NCBI GenBank assembly: GCA_021781535.1
Contig: JAJXWO010000027.1
Coordinates: 1-55,032 of the forward strand
Direction of reading: 5' to 3'
Source: Deltaproteobacteria bacterium
GTDB lineage: Bacteria; Desulfobacterota; Desulfuromonadia; Geobacterales; Pseudopelobacteraceae
DNA length: 55,032 nucleotides
Both the position numbers and the translations under genes were made by a program. Below, piece by piece: positions 15,631 through 24,729 of the stretch. Positions within the stretch are counted from its first letter, which is position 1, and each line of letters begins with the position of its first letter. A model generated the notes under the pieces. It was not told where the DNA came from. It did not search any database and saw nothing but the letters and a program-made list of their open reading frames with translations.

Positions 15631-18303
15631 TCATTCCGTAAAGAGTTGCCCCCGGGTAACCTGTACGAAGCCATCAGGCCGTATCCAACGTTTAAAAGCT
15701 TTTCTGACCTGGTGTGCGGTGATTGTGCGGTACTTCCGTGCGGCACGAGACGGTTCGTCAAGTGGAAGTTCGTTCAGTGACAAACCAAGAAGATCCTCCG
15801 CAATACTGCCGGTGCTGGTATTTGACAAAAGCATCTGGCGCAGAAGGAGTGTCTTGGCCTGGCGAAGCTCGGCCATGGAAACCGGCTCTTTCTGCATTTT
15901 GTAGATGTTCCGTTCAACAAGCGTGCGAGCTTTCGAAACGTTCTGCGGGTCGCAGCCGTAGAAAACCCCGAAAAGCGAGCGGGTAATTCCGGCATGAAGG
16001 AACGCCTCTACCGTATAAACCAATCCGGCCCGCTCGCGCAGGTCATGATAGAGTCTTGTCGCATAAAAGCCCCCCGAAAGGACATGAAGCCCGACCTGCA
16101 ATGGATAATAATCAGGATTTTTCCTGGTAATGCCAAGAGTCTCAGCGAGCGTCACTTCATCCTGTACCCGGTTTTTGTCCGGTACTCTGACAGCAGACGT
16201 TTTATTGAGTGGCACCGGCGGAAGTTCCGTTGCCGGCCGGGGGCTCGTGGTATGCCAGCTGCCAAAATATTTCCCGATAACTTTTTTTGCCTCCGCCGGC
16301 GTCACTGAACCGATAACAACAATAGTCGTCAGGTCTGGACGGAACACTGCCTGATGATAGGCTTTGACGTCTGTAAGTGTAATGGCGGCAATGCTTTCCG
16401 GGGTGGCATGGCGAAGCGTGGGATCACCTGAGGGATAGAGTCCCTTGTTGAGCGCCTGCCCAACCAACCAGGCAGGACTTTGCAGTTCTCCGGCCACGGC
16501 AGCGGCGGTCTCCGTTTGTACTACCTTGAAAGCATCTATTGGCAAGGCCGGGCGGAGGATGTTATCGGCGAGCAGCTCCACCCCCCTGGCAAAATGAGCC
16601 TTCAGAATATTCAGGAAAAAGCTGGTTCCCGCTGATTCTTCTGCGGCTATTTCATCGAGTGCCGCCTGGAAGTCGAGGCGGTTGAGGGTAGTCGTCCCGT
16701 ATGAGAAGAGCCCGCCTAGCAGCTCGCTTACCCCTTCCTTCCCCGGAGGAGTTTCGAGGTATGGATTGTTTTTCACTTCGCCATAGACACCGATGGAGTC
16801 ACTTGTCGTCGTAGACACGACAATGAGACGCAGACCATTGGCAAATCGGAAGACTGAAGGTCTTCTTGTGTCGTGCATCTTCGGCAGGGATTTGGTAAGT
16901 TTATCTGCCCATTTCGGGAGCATGGCTGGTGTAACGTTTTTTGACATGAATGACTCTTTACCGCGGCTAAATCCTCTCGACTCAACCGGTTTCCCCGACG
17001 GATGCGGGGTGAGGAGTGCAGTAATCGCCGTATCATTTGTAAGGAAAGTACGGGCAACACGGTTGACATCATCAACAGTGACTCGGCGGATTGCCTTGAT
17101 ATCGTCGTCTGGGGAGTTCCGGCCTTCGACAGCAAGCGCTTGTGACCAGGCAAACGCCAACCCCGAAATTGAGTTTTTCTGGAACTCGGCATCAGCAATC
17201 TCATGCCGTTTCGCTGCTGTCACCAGTTCAAGTGGGATGCCATTCTTAATATAACCGGCAATGATGTCTTTAAGTGTGGCAATAAGCGCAGGACCATCGC
17301 CCCCTTGGGGAAATGCCGCCGTAGCAAATCCGACGCCGCTTTTCATCAGCGTCATATTTTCGAATCCGGCTGAGAGTGCGCTCCCTTCCGGCACCAGAGC
17401 ATAAAGGTTGCCTCGCTGACTCGACAGCACATCCCCCAGCACTTGGCCGGCAGCATAATCCGGACTCTCATAACCGGGGAAACGATAGGCAACTACTGCG
17501 AGACTATAGGAAAGGTTTGAGTCGAGCTCAATAAAGGCCGGTTTGAGTGGCTGGAGCTTGACTTCTGGGCGGCAAGGCACCGGATGTGCCGGAATTGCTC
17601 CGAAAAGGTGCCGCACCATTTTGAGAGTTCGTTCCGGCTCAACGTCGCCAACAATAATCAGGATGGCGTTATTTGGCGAGTACCAGTCAGAGTGAAATTT
17701 CTGCAACATCGCTGCGGTGGTCTGATCGAAAGAGGAACGGGTACCAAGAGCGTCATGTGCGTACGGAGTTTCCGCGAAGATTTTTTCTTGAAGCCGGATA
17801 CTGAGAAGATACTCGGGGCTCGACAGATCCCGCTGCACCTCCTGCTCGATCGCGCCTCTCTCCTCCATCCATCCTTTCTGGCTATCAAGAATCCCGCGCA
17901 TGCGAATTGCCTCGATATTGAGCACGGAATCAAGATCTTCGGCAGCAACGGTGGCAAAATACTGGGTCACCATTTGCTGGGTATCAGCGTTGAATTCCCC
18001 TCCGGTAGCAGCAATAATAGTGGCAAGCTGGCCGGCCGATAACCCCGGGCTACCTCGGAACATCATATGCTCCTGGGCATGAGCCATACCGGGAAAACCT
18101 GGCGGAGATTCCACGGAGCCGACCAGATAATTCAGCTGGACGGCAACAACCGGGGCAAGAGTATTACGGACAATAACGACCCGCAGGCCGTTTTGAAGGG
18201 TGCTACGAGTGATCTCGGCTGCTCGCGCAGGCACTATCAAAGACATGACCAGAATTACGATCGTAAAAATTAATCCTAAAACGTGTTTACTGGTACTTTT
18301 CAT
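15631..18303 (-). CDS. Double-length M16 zinc peptidase, exported
   Basis: The product (890 residues) begins with a signal peptide (hydrophobic stretch to about residue 28). It contains two full M16 halves in one chain. The first has the inverted zinc motif HAQEH near residue 75, with a downstream helix of glutamates (about 150) that should complete the site. The second half (from about residue 460) lacks HxxEH and is probably the structural partner, as in pitrilysin-type clamshells. The ATG at 18303 has GGAG seven bases upstream. M16 proteins degrade peptides in the periplasm; the substrate is not predictable. Confidence 0.9.
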   Translation of the reverse strand: MKSTSKHVLGLIFTIVILVMSLIVPARAAEITRSTLQNGLRVVIVRNTLAPVVAVQLNYLVGSVESPPGFPGMAHAQEHMMFRGSPGLSAGQLATIIAATGGEFNADTQQMVTQYFATVAAEDLDSVLNIEAIRMRGILDSQKGWMEERGAIEQEVQRDLSSPEYLLSIRLQEKIFAETPYAHDALGTRSSFDQTTAAMLQKFHSDWYSPNNAILIIVGDVEPERTLKMVRHLFGAIPAHPVPCRPEVKLQPLKPAFIELDSNLSYSLAVVAYRFPGYESPDYAAGQVLGDVLSSQRGNLYALVPEGSALSAGFENMTLMKSGVGFATAAFPQGGDGPALIATLKDIIAGYIKNGIPLELVTAAKRHEIADAEFQKNSISGLAFAWSQALAVEGRNSPDDDIKAIRRVTVDDVNRVARTFLTNDTAITALLTPHPSGKPVESRGFSRGKESFMSKNVTPAMLPKWADKLTKSLPKMHDTRRPSVFRFANGLRLIVVSTTTSDSIGVYGEVKNNPYLETPPGKEGVSELLGGLFSYGTTTLNRLDFQAALDEIAAEESAGTSFFLNILKAHFARGVELLADNILRPALPIDAFKVVQTETAAAVAGELQSPAWLVGQALNKGLYPSGDPTLRHATPESIAAITLTDVKAYHQAVFRPDLTTIVVIGSVTPAEAKKVIGKYFGSWHTTSPRPATELPPVPLNKTSAVRVPDKNRVQDEVTLAETLGITRKNPDYYPLQVGLHVLSGGFYATRLYHDLRERAGLVYTVEAFLHAGITRSLFGVFYGCDPQNVSKARTLVERNIYKMQKEPVSMAELRQAKTLLLRQMLLSNTSTGSIAEDLLGLSLNELPLDEPSRAARKYRTITAHQVRKAFKRWIRPDGFVQVTRGQLFTE

Positions 18304-18379
18304 GTATTTCTCCGGCTGGCGCAAACTACCATCGCGACCTCAGCGTTTTAACTCAACTCTACCTGAGAGACGCTTATAG

Positions 18380-18437
18380 AAAAATCATACTGGAGCCGGC
18401 CAGCCCAGTTAAGACACTATGGGGACCGGCCGGCTCT
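18380..18437 (-). terminator. Terminator of the OmpA-like gene
   Basis: GAGCCGGCC (18393-18401) pairs with GGCCGGCTC (18428-18436). On the minus strand the hairpin is followed by a short T-rich tail. It lies five bases after the OmpA-like stop codon. Confidence 0.8.
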
Positions 18438-18441
18438 GTTA

Positions 18442-19836
18442 TTACTTGACAGTGCAACCAATAATTGCGTTGATTCTGCGATTTTTCTTCCGGCCTTCCG
18501 GCGTATTGTTGTAAGCAACCCGATGGGTAGAGCCGTACCCCTTGGCTGTGAGGCGAGAACGGTCGATACCGAATTTTTCCACCAGATAGTTCACCACATT
18601 CTCGGCACGGCGCTGTGATAATTTCATATTGAAGTCATACCCACCAACGTTGTCAGTATACCCTTGGATGAGGGCAGTTGTTGTCGGGTACTTCTTCAGG
18701 TATTCACCAACCGTATCTATTTCACTATAATATTTTGGCTGGATTTCAGCTTTGCCCGATTCGAATTCTATCTTGAGAAACATACAAAGCATATCGGGTG
18801 GCGTGATCCCTTTCACATCAAAGGCACAATCGATGATCGCATTGATCCGGCGATTTTTCTGCCTGCCTTCATCAGTGGTATTATCGGCAACGGGACGGCT
18901 GGCCCCATACCCTTTGGCAGAAAGTCTGGAACGCTCAATTCCGAAATGGTCGACCAGATAATTCACCACACTCTCGGCGCGACGTTTTGAGAGTTCCATA
19001 TTGTGCTCGTACGTCCCCACATTATCGGTATCACCCTCAATCACAGCGGTGGTAGTGTCGTATTTCTTCATAAAATCGCCGACCCTGGCAACCTCAGCGC
19101 CGTATTGCGGCCGAATATCAGCCTTGTCTATGTCAAAATGAATATTGAGGGAAATGCAATATTTATATTTTCCTGGCTGCGGTTCCGTTGCCGGGACTTC
19201 TTCAAGCGGTGCTTCTTCAGGCTGCTGTTGAACAGCTTCGGGTGGCGGTTCAACTGGTTTTTCCATCACCTTTGTTGCCGGCTTTGTACCCCCGAAAGGG
19301 ATATAGAGGCCGAGCGAGTACTCAACAGCCTGTAATGTACCGTCATGGCGATATATCAGGTGACGTACATCGCCACGCAGTGCAATGTTATCGTTAATAA
19401 AATATTTAAGACCGACACCGTAGTCAAAAGCACCCCGTACAGTGTTGAACATAACTCCCCCCGGAGCATCAAAGTTTACACCTGCATAACCGGCGGCTAC
19501 ATAGGGAACGAACGTGGACTCAGGCATGAAGTGATACAGCATCTCAGCACCATACCGGTAAAAATCCACATCTCCGTCGCCCCTGGTTGTTTGCGTACGC
19601 GCATAATCAAACAGCGCCTCCACGCCAAAAGCGTCGGTAAAATTGTATCCGCCCCTGATTCCGTAGAAGGGCCTGGTTTCCAAGTGCTGTTTACCATCGA
19701 AGGTAATACCGCCAATAACAGGAGACACGGAAAATTGTCCCGCTCTGTTAGCAGCCATTGCCTCGTTAAAAACCGTTAAGGATGCAACAAAACAGAGACT
19801 CAGGAAAAGCACCAGGTACATATTAAGATTTTTCAT
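18442..19836 (-). CDS. Outer-membrane barrel protein with two tandem OmpA domains
   Basis: The product (464 residues) has a signal peptide (cleavage near EAMAANRAG) and an eight-strand OmpA-type barrel (about 25-190, with GYNFTDAFGVEALFDY and PYVAAGYAGVNF). A Pro/Glu-rich hinge follows, then two peptidoglycan-binding OmpA domains. The two share near-identical cores: DTDNVGTYEHNMELSKRRAE and YTDNVGGYDFNMKLSQRRAE, each followed by a basic K-NRRINAII end. Two domains in tandem is unusual and suggests internal duplication. GAGGAGG precedes the ATG at 19836. The long region upstream contains operator-like palindromes. Confidence 0.92.
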   Translation of the reverse strand: MKNLNMYLVLFLSLCFVASLTVFNEAMAANRAGQFSVSPVIGGITFDGKQHLETRPFYGIRGGYNFTDAFGVEALFDYARTQTTRGDGDVDFYRYGAEMLYHFMPESTFVPYVAAGYAGVNFDAPGGVMFNTVRGAFDYGVGLKYFINDNIALRGDVRHLIYRHDGTLQAVEYSLGLYIPFGGTKPATKVMEKPVEPPPEAVQQQPEEAPLEEVPATEPQPGKYKYCISLNIHFDIDKADIRPQYGAEVARVGDFMKKYDTTTAVIEGDTDNVGTYEHNMELSKRRAESVVNYLVDHFGIERSRLSAKGYGASRPVADNTTDEGRQKNRRINAIIDCAFDVKGITPPDMLCMFLKIEFESGKAEIQPKYYSEIDTVGEYLKKYPTTTALIQGYTDNVGGYDFNMKLSQRRAENVVNYLVEKFGIDRSRLTAKGYGSTHRVAYNNTPEGRKKNRRINAIIGCTVK

Positions 19837-20053
19837 ACTTACCTCCTCGTAATGTGCCCAACAAATCAGGCTTGATGAACGCCACAATATCCCCAAATCA
19901 CTTCAAACTAGTCGGTTACACTTGCACATGTTTGTACAGCCACACATATATTTATAGTGCTCTGTATGTGACACAAGCAGAATATTTGCTCCCAGTTACA
20001 GTATTACAGCGTACAACATGCCTCTGACTGACCCTGCATCAGTATGCAACCAT

Positions 20054-20076
20054 GCGTAACATCGTTGTAGTTACGC
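20054..20076. promoter_or_regulatory. Palindrome GCGTAAC-N9-GTTACGC
   Basis: GCGTAAC at 20054-20060 is the perfect complement of GTTACGC at 20070-20076, giving a 23-bp operator-like palindrome between the two copies of ATCAGTATGCA. Its regulator is unknown. Confidence 0.4.
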
Positions 20077-20316
20077 TATCCACATGAATTTTCTTGATCA
20101 GTATGCAGTTGACACTTTATTTCACCGATTTCTTGTGCATCGTGCGTGCCATTCAAAAAAACATAATTTTACAAGTAGTTTCGGTATGTTGTTAGGTAAT
20201 ATGTGCCCAGAATGCATACCGTAAGTAAGCAATAAATATTGCAGGAGAGGAAAGATATTTACCGTTGCAAAACAGGAAATAATTGGACTGCATCTTTTGG
20301 GAGGCAACTATTGTTA

Positions 20317-20332
20317 TGCAACAAAAGTTGCA
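20317..20332. promoter_or_regulatory. Palindrome TGCAAC-AAAA-GTTGCA
   Basis: A perfect 6-bp inverted repeat around AAAA in the spacer between the OmpA-like gene and the second small membrane peptide. It could be an operator; nothing ties it to a particular gene. Confidence 0.35.
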
Positions 20333-20496
20333 CAATTGGTGAGACAATTAATTTGACCCTGTACCGAGAAGATGCCCGGCAGAAGATTGAAACATAACGA
20401 GGAGAAAACAACATACACCGGCTCAGTCCACATATAGCACGCAATAATCTGACGCCGTAATAGCATATAAGTGACGCTCAGTTTTTTTGTTGCAGG

Positions 20497-20540
20497 TAAA
20501 AAAAGCCGCCACTCTTAACAGGTGACGGCTCTTTTTTTTT
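20497..20540. terminator. Bidirectional terminator after the second small membrane peptide
   Basis: AGCCGCCAC (20504-20512) pairs with GTGACGGCT (20522-20530) with one G-U type mismatch. The hairpin is flanked by an A-run on the left and nine T on the right, so it could terminate transcripts from both directions. It lies about 20 bp after the stop codon of the 43-residue gene. Confidence 0.75.
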
Positions 20541-20560
20541 CATTTTTGCAAGCTAACTAC

Positions 20561-20692
20561 CTATTTTTTGCCTTCATACTTAGACCAATACGCAGCACGT
20601 TGGTCGCTTACTTTGCCCATAGGCCACTTGGTAATAATTGCAAATACGACAAATGAAAATGCCCACATTATACCGATTCCAATAACGCTCAT
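20561..20692 (-). CDS. Small single-span membrane protein, 43 residues (paralogue B)
   Basis: An ATG at 20692, with AAGGAG upstream, opens a 43-codon frame: MSVIGIGIMWAFSFVVFAII (one membrane helix), then T-K-WPMGKVSDQRAAYW-SKYEGKK. It matches the copy at 3753-3881 at 32 of 42 aligned positions. Substitutions are conservative in the helix, and the cytoplasmic or periplasmic tail is nearly unchanged. It has its own terminator and about 250 bp of upstream sequence, so it is a single-gene unit. The function is not recognised. A small accessory subunit of a membrane complex is the likeliest class, and that is only inference. Confidence 0.82.
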   Translation of the reverse strand: MSVIGIGIMWAFSFVVFAIITKWPMGKVSDQRAAYWSKYEGKK

Positions 20693-20910
20693 TATTTTGC
20701 ACTCCTTGAAAATCACCATGGGCTATTCCGGCAGATAACACCAGACAAAAAACTCATGTGCCTATTGGAGGCAGGTTTTGTTGTTCATCATGTGTGAGAT
20801 GTGAAATAAAACATAAAGCAAAAATGTGAACCGGATTTGGCATTTGACCATTATAGATGCCTGGTTGAATAAAATCTATCGCTCGTGCCGCACAGAGCTT
20901 TATTAAGAAA

Positions 20911-20940
20911 CAAAAAGGGCTAGCTTAAATAGCTAACCCC
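20911..20940 (-). terminator. Terminator of tRNA-Val
   Basis: GGGCTAGCT (20917-20925) and AGCTAACCC (20931-20939) form a stem with one G-U pair. On the minus strand it is followed by TTTTTG. It lies directly downstream of the tRNA. Confidence 0.8.
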
Positions 20941-20950
20941 TTGTTATTTG

Positions 20951-21025
20951 TGGTGGGCGTTACTGGGATTGAACCAGTGACCCCTGCCGTGTGAAGGCAG
21001 TGCTCTCCCGCTGAGCTAAACGCCC
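20951..21025 (-). tRNA. tRNA-Val (anticodon CAC)
   Basis: The minus strand folds as a standard 75-nt tRNA. The acceptor GGGCGTT pairs with AACGCCC, followed by A and an encoded CCA end. The D arm contains AGCTCAGCGGGAGAGC, the anticodon stem CTGCC/GGCAG encloses TTCACAC, and the T arm contains GGTTCAATCC. The anticodon CAC reads GUG valine codons. It is a single gene with its own terminator. tRNA 3' ends are common integration sites, but there is no integrase or duplicated end here. Confidence 0.95.
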
Positions 21026-21172
21026 TTAAGCTGTATCTTTACCAGAACTGTCAGGTGCTGTCAAGGAAAGGGGTTTGTTCATCTCGGCTTAAAGAGCACT
21101 CCACAAATCAAACAAGTGCAATTGATCAAACGAACAATGCAACATTTTAAAACTAAGGACAGCTTTGATTTT

Positions 21173-21919
21173 CTAATACACTGCTGGATCGGGAGAGTCA
21201 ACCATCGGGTTAAGTCGGGCGGCCAGAGAAAAAAGATATGGGTAGTCATGCGTTAAATGGTGCATATACATGACCCATTCACGGGAAAGGTGTCCAAATA
21301 CCCGCTTTATATCGCCGTTAATATGGTCAATATCGCTCTGCGGCATGTCATCAAATGTCTCCCGTGCTTCAAGTTCCTCTACCAGATGGAAAACGGCCCA
21401 CAGCAAGTCAGTAAACTCTTCATGCTCCAGAAGGTTCTGATTTTCAAGCAGGCTGACCAGAAAACTTCGTTTTTCAACCAGTAACGCTTTTATCATACGA
21501 TTACTTCTGAGGCTCGACTTAATTATAATATTACTTTTCTGCAAATATTCGAGTGTGGCAGAAAAGTCCTGCTCCTGCCACGTTGCATTAATGAGTAAAT
21601 GCCGTTTCAGATCATCACAAGAAACAACACACACAGACAACTCTTTGAGAAGACGATTGCCTACTTCACTGAAAAAAACACCAATAACCATATTCAGTTT
21701 TCGCATGACTGCCTGATGCTCTCTCTCCTTGAGCACCCGTTCAATGAGTAGTGTAACAATAATTACGTAAACAGGTAAAAAAGCAAGATTACCTAAAAAC
21801 CAGATTGTCAATTCCTTTACGTTCCCGAGAAGTACATAATCCATTCCGTAGAGCACAAAAGAAACTGAAATAAGTGAACTTACCATGAGCGTTTTGTTAA
21901 GGATTAATTTGTGGAGCAT
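21173..21919 (-). CDS. Unrecognised membrane protein with helical cytoplasmic domain
   Basis: This 248-residue protein has two N-terminal membrane helices (about residues 10-32 and 40-62, ending VTLLIERVLKEREHQ). A long helical soluble part follows, rich in Leu, Glu and His, including FTDLLWAVFHLVEELEAR and WVMYMHHLTHDYPYLFSLAARLN. I do not recognise the family. The frame is clean, with no catalytic motif visible. It lies 30 bp after the MacB-like permease and may be the last gene of the recG-pil block, so it could relate to that permease or to the pilus machinery, but there is no direct evidence. Confidence 0.7.
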   Translation of the reverse strand: MLHKLILNKTLMVSSLISVSFVLYGMDYVLLGNVKELTIWFLGNLAFLPVYVIIVTLLIERVLKEREHQAVMRKLNMVIGVFFSEVGNRLLKELSVCVVSCDDLKRHLLINATWQEQDFSATLEYLQKSNIIIKSSLRSNRMIKALLVEKRSFLVSLLENQNLLEHEEFTDLLWAVFHLVEELEARETFDDMPQSDIDHINGDIKRVFGHLSREWVMYMHHLTHDYPYLFSLAARLNPMVDSPDPAVY

Positions 21920-21949
21920 ACCTGAGTGCCTTCCTTAAAATTGTATAGT

Positions 21950-23116
21950 TCAATGTTCCATCAGTGCATCAACAATCTTGAGCCTGCTGGCCCTGATAGC
22001 AGGAATAACACCACCAAGAAAACCCATTACGACTGAAAACAGCAATGACTTCCAGGCTATATCAAATGTTAGCGTAAAAGAGAACGCCAACTCCGAAAAG
22101 GTCTGCCAATTCATTGTTGAGATAGTAATCAGTTGCATAAATGAAGCACATATCAACCCGGTGATGCCACCTATCAACCCCAAAAAAAAGGCTTCGAGCA
22201 GAAAAGCTGTCAGGATGTTTGATCGCTGGAATCCGAGAGCGCGAAGCGTACCGATCTCCCCTACCCTGTTGGCTACGGCTGCATACATGGTTATCATGGC
22301 GCCAATGATCGCGCCGATTGAAAAAATTATTGTCAATGATAAACCAAGAATCCGGAGAAATTTTGCCATCGCCTCTGATTGATCACGGTAATAGCGGGTT
22401 TCGCGGCGCACATCCACCGTCAGCCGCGGATCAGATTCCAGCTTGGCCTTGACAGCAGGAAATGCGGCACTATCACGTAGACGAAAAAGAATGGAAGAAT
22501 ATACTGGCCGGCGAAACGCTTGCATTAACTGCGTTGCATCGCCCCATATTTCGGAACTGAAGCCGGTCGCACCGGCATCAAAAATCCCGACGACTCTCCA
22601 GTCGCGCATGCCGAAACGGAGAATCTCGCCAATCCCCCCACCCTTGAATCGAGCAGCAATACTGCTTCCGGCCATAATTTCGGATGAACCGGGCCTGGGC
22701 ATTCTCCCTTCACGCAATATTACCTGCGGCCTGAGTTTCAGAGAAGCACTCTGTATACCGCGTATTACTACATTGGCAGGTTTATCACTCCCCCTTTTCG
22801 GAAGACTGATTAGTACCACCAACTCCTTGGCCAGTAACGCATAACCCTGATTATCGGTGGCAATATCAGGCAGGCTTTCAATAATGGCTGCCTGCGAGCG
22901 CTCGACACCGCTTTGCACCTCTGAATTTGCAGACTTGCGAGTAATTATAACATTATCGTCAGAACCAGTTTCAATGAGCGTTTTCTCCAATCCAGCCGAC
23001 AGCATCAGGATGGAAGCAAAGACAAACACAACCAGAGCCATTCCGGAAGCGGTTAATAACGTCGTTAATCTGCGTGTGGAGAGATTGCGGAAACTGTATA
23101 AAACAGGAATAGCCAT
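21950..23116 (-). CDS. MacB/FtsX-type ABC transporter permease
   Basis: The product (388 residues) has one N-terminal helix (about 20-42), a large periplasmic domain (about 45-260) and three C-terminal helices (about 262-290, 310-335, 355-378). VGEIGTLRALGFQRSNI is the coupling-helix segment that contacts the ATPase. This is the MacB/LolC/FtsX layout, normally paired with a LolD/MacB-type ATPase for lipoprotein or peptide export by mechanotransmission. No ATPase gene is adjacent, so the partner must be elsewhere. The start lies 3 bp after the pilS stop with only a weak ribosome site, implying coupling. It occupies the place where pilR is usually found. Confidence 0.85.
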   Translation of the reverse strand: MAIPVLYSFRNLSTRRLTTLLTASGMALVVFVFASILMLSAGLEKTLIETGSDDNVIITRKSANSEVQSGVERSQAAIIESLPDIATDNQGYALLAKELVVLISLPKRGSDKPANVVIRGIQSASLKLRPQVILREGRMPRPGSSEIMAGSSIAARFKGGGIGEILRFGMRDWRVVGIFDAGATGFSSEIWGDATQLMQAFRRPVYSSILFRLRDSAAFPAVKAKLESDPRLTVDVRRETRYYRDQSEAMAKFLRILGLSLTIIFSIGAIIGAMITMYAAVANRVGEIGTLRALGFQRSNILTAFLLEAFFLGLIGGITGLICASFMQLITISTMNWQTFSELAFSFTLTFDIAWKSLLFSVVMGFLGGVIPAIRASRLKIVDALMEH

Positions 23117-23119
23117 GAA

Positions 23120-24727
23120 TTAATGGACCTGCAGCGTGATATTAAATCTGCACCCACCGCCAGGAGGCGATTCAACCGAGAGAGTACCGCCATGTGCTTC
23201 GACAATGCGATAACTTATCGCTAGTCCGAGTCCGGTTCCGGCCGGTTTTGTTGTCCAGAAAGGCTCAAAGAGATGCTTCGCGGCATCTTCTGTTATCCCG
23301 ACACCAGTATCGATTATGCTGATAGTAACTGCGACAGATGTAACGCTGCATTCAATCCGGATTTTTCCTCCATCCGGCATTGCATCAGCGGCATTTTGCA
23401 TCAGATTGACGATGACCTGGTGGAGCTGATTCGGATCAAAAGTCACTTCAGCCGACTTTGGTACAAGATTTTGTAGCTTTATGGAGGCAAAACGGGAATC
23501 TTGGACTAGAAACAGGAGCTCTTCCTCAATATATGAATACAACATTACTCTTTGAAGCTGTGGAGTTGCGGGGCGGGCATACATCAAAAATTCAGATATC
23601 AGCGCATCAAGGCGTTCGGCTTCCCGGGTGACAATTGCCAGAAGCTTTGCATCGTGCTCCTGAATATCTGGAGCACATGACAGGAGCTGAACAGAACCGC
23701 ACAATGCCGCAAGAGGATTGCGGATTTCGTGTGCCATGCGGGCCGAGAGCTCGCCGAGTGCTGCAAGTCGATCGGCTTTTTTCAGCGCAAGTTCCATGCG
23801 CCGCATATCGGTAATATCCCTGAAGTTTAAAATATAGCCGGTCAACAATCCATTATTATCAGTAAATGGAGCTACACGGTACCCCAATATCATGACAGTT
23901 CCGTTAGCGGCCTGATATTCAAACTCCCGTTTCATTGCGCAGCCACTCAGATCATAAAAATCAGATAACTGCGGAAATAGCGATTCAATCTGCGTATCAT
24001 AAACATCAGACTGCTTGAGCCCAACAATAGCTTCGGCATGCGGATTAAAAACCCTGATTCGACCTGTTACGGTCGTTGTTAAAAGGCCACTTTCACTATG
24101 GGCGACAATAGCGGAGTTTAACTGGGTAAGCTCAAAATAATCAATTGACGACCGTTGCAGAGCCTCCTCGCTCAGACGGGCACGCTCTGCCAGCAATCCG
24201 GTAACAAAGGCGGTCAGTCCAAAAGCAATCAAGTTAAAAGATATTGTATAAAAAAGCCGTAACGGACCAATCTGTAAAGCATCTTCCTGACTTAAACCTA
24301 TAAATGAAAGATATCCAAAATATTGAAAATCTATAATTGTACCGTACAGAATACCGCACAACGACGCCGTATAAAGAGCCTGACGACGCCCAAGTAACAT
24401 GCCGGCAATCATGATTGACAGCAGATATAAAAAAGAATACGGACTTAGAATTCCATCAGTAAAAAGAATAAGGACGGTAACAAATAATAAATCCCAGATT
24501 ACCTGAAGATTAGTAAGAAACGGGGTAAATTTCCGTCTATTAAGGGCAAGCAATGAAATGATCGAAAATACAAAAGAAAACGCCATCAACTTGATTACTC
24601 CAGGTTGAAAGCGTTCGATTCCAGCAGAAAAGTCTTGATAATTAAGTAGTAGAGTCGCAGCCAGAAAAAGAAAAGAAACAATTATTCTGGCATAGATGAA
24701 GAGCCTGAGCCTTCGTTCTGATCCCAT
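23120..24727 (-). CDS. pilS: PilS-type sensor histidine kinase
   Basis: The product (535 residues) has about six N-terminal membrane helices (to residue 180), a PAS domain (about 195-305), a dimerisation helix with the phosphorylated histidine in MAHEIRNPLAALCGS (about 335), and an ATPase domain with NLMQNAADAMPDGG and GTGLGLAISYRIVEAHGG. This is the PilS/NtrB architecture. PilS normally controls PilR, a sigma-54 activator of pilin transcription. The ATG at 24727 is 2 bp after the pilC stop. The cognate pilR does not follow, which is unusual for Geobacter-like pil clusters. Confidence 0.9.
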   Translation of the reverse strand: MGSERRLRLFIYARIIVSFLFLAATLLLNYQDFSAGIERFQPGVIKLMAFSFVFSIISLLALNRRKFTPFLTNLQVIWDLLFVTVLILFTDGILSPYSFLYLLSIMIAGMLLGRRQALYTASLCGILYGTIIDFQYFGYLSFIGLSQEDALQIGPLRLFYTISFNLIAFGLTAFVTGLLAERARLSEEALQRSSIDYFELTQLNSAIVAHSESGLLTTTVTGRIRVFNPHAEAIVGLKQSDVYDTQIESLFPQLSDFYDLSGCAMKREFEYQAANGTVMILGYRVAPFTDNNGLLTGYILNFRDITDMRRMELALKKADRLAALGELSARMAHEIRNPLAALCGSVQLLSCAPDIQEHDAKLLAIVTREAERLDALISEFLMYARPATPQLQRVMLYSYIEEELLFLVQDSRFASIKLQNLVPKSAEVTFDPNQLHQVIVNLMQNAADAMPDGGKIRIECSVTSVAVTISIIDTGVGITEDAAKHLFEPFWTTKPAGTGLGLAISYRIVEAHGGTLSVESPPGGGCRFNITLQVH

Positions 24728-24729
24728 AC

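Larger units (their letters stand above)
19837..20560. other. Long non-coding spacer with operator-like repeats
   Basis: About 720 bp without a credible gene. It contains an 11-bp direct repeat ATCAGTATGCA (20038-20048 and 20097-20107), two palindromes listed separately, and a bidirectional hairpin near 20500-20540. The short open frames lack ribosome sites. It presumably includes the promoter of the OmpA-like gene. A non-coding RNA transcribed rightward into the hairpin is possible but I cannot identify one. Confidence 0.5.

Noticed and set aside
20076..20084. CTATCCACA, a single DnaA-box-like word
   Set aside because: One isolated near-match is expected by chance; there is no cluster, unlike at 36876-36909.
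20122..20307. 61-codon open frame in the long spacer
   Set aside because: No ribosome site, no similarity, and it spans no conserved-looking sequence; treated as non-coding.
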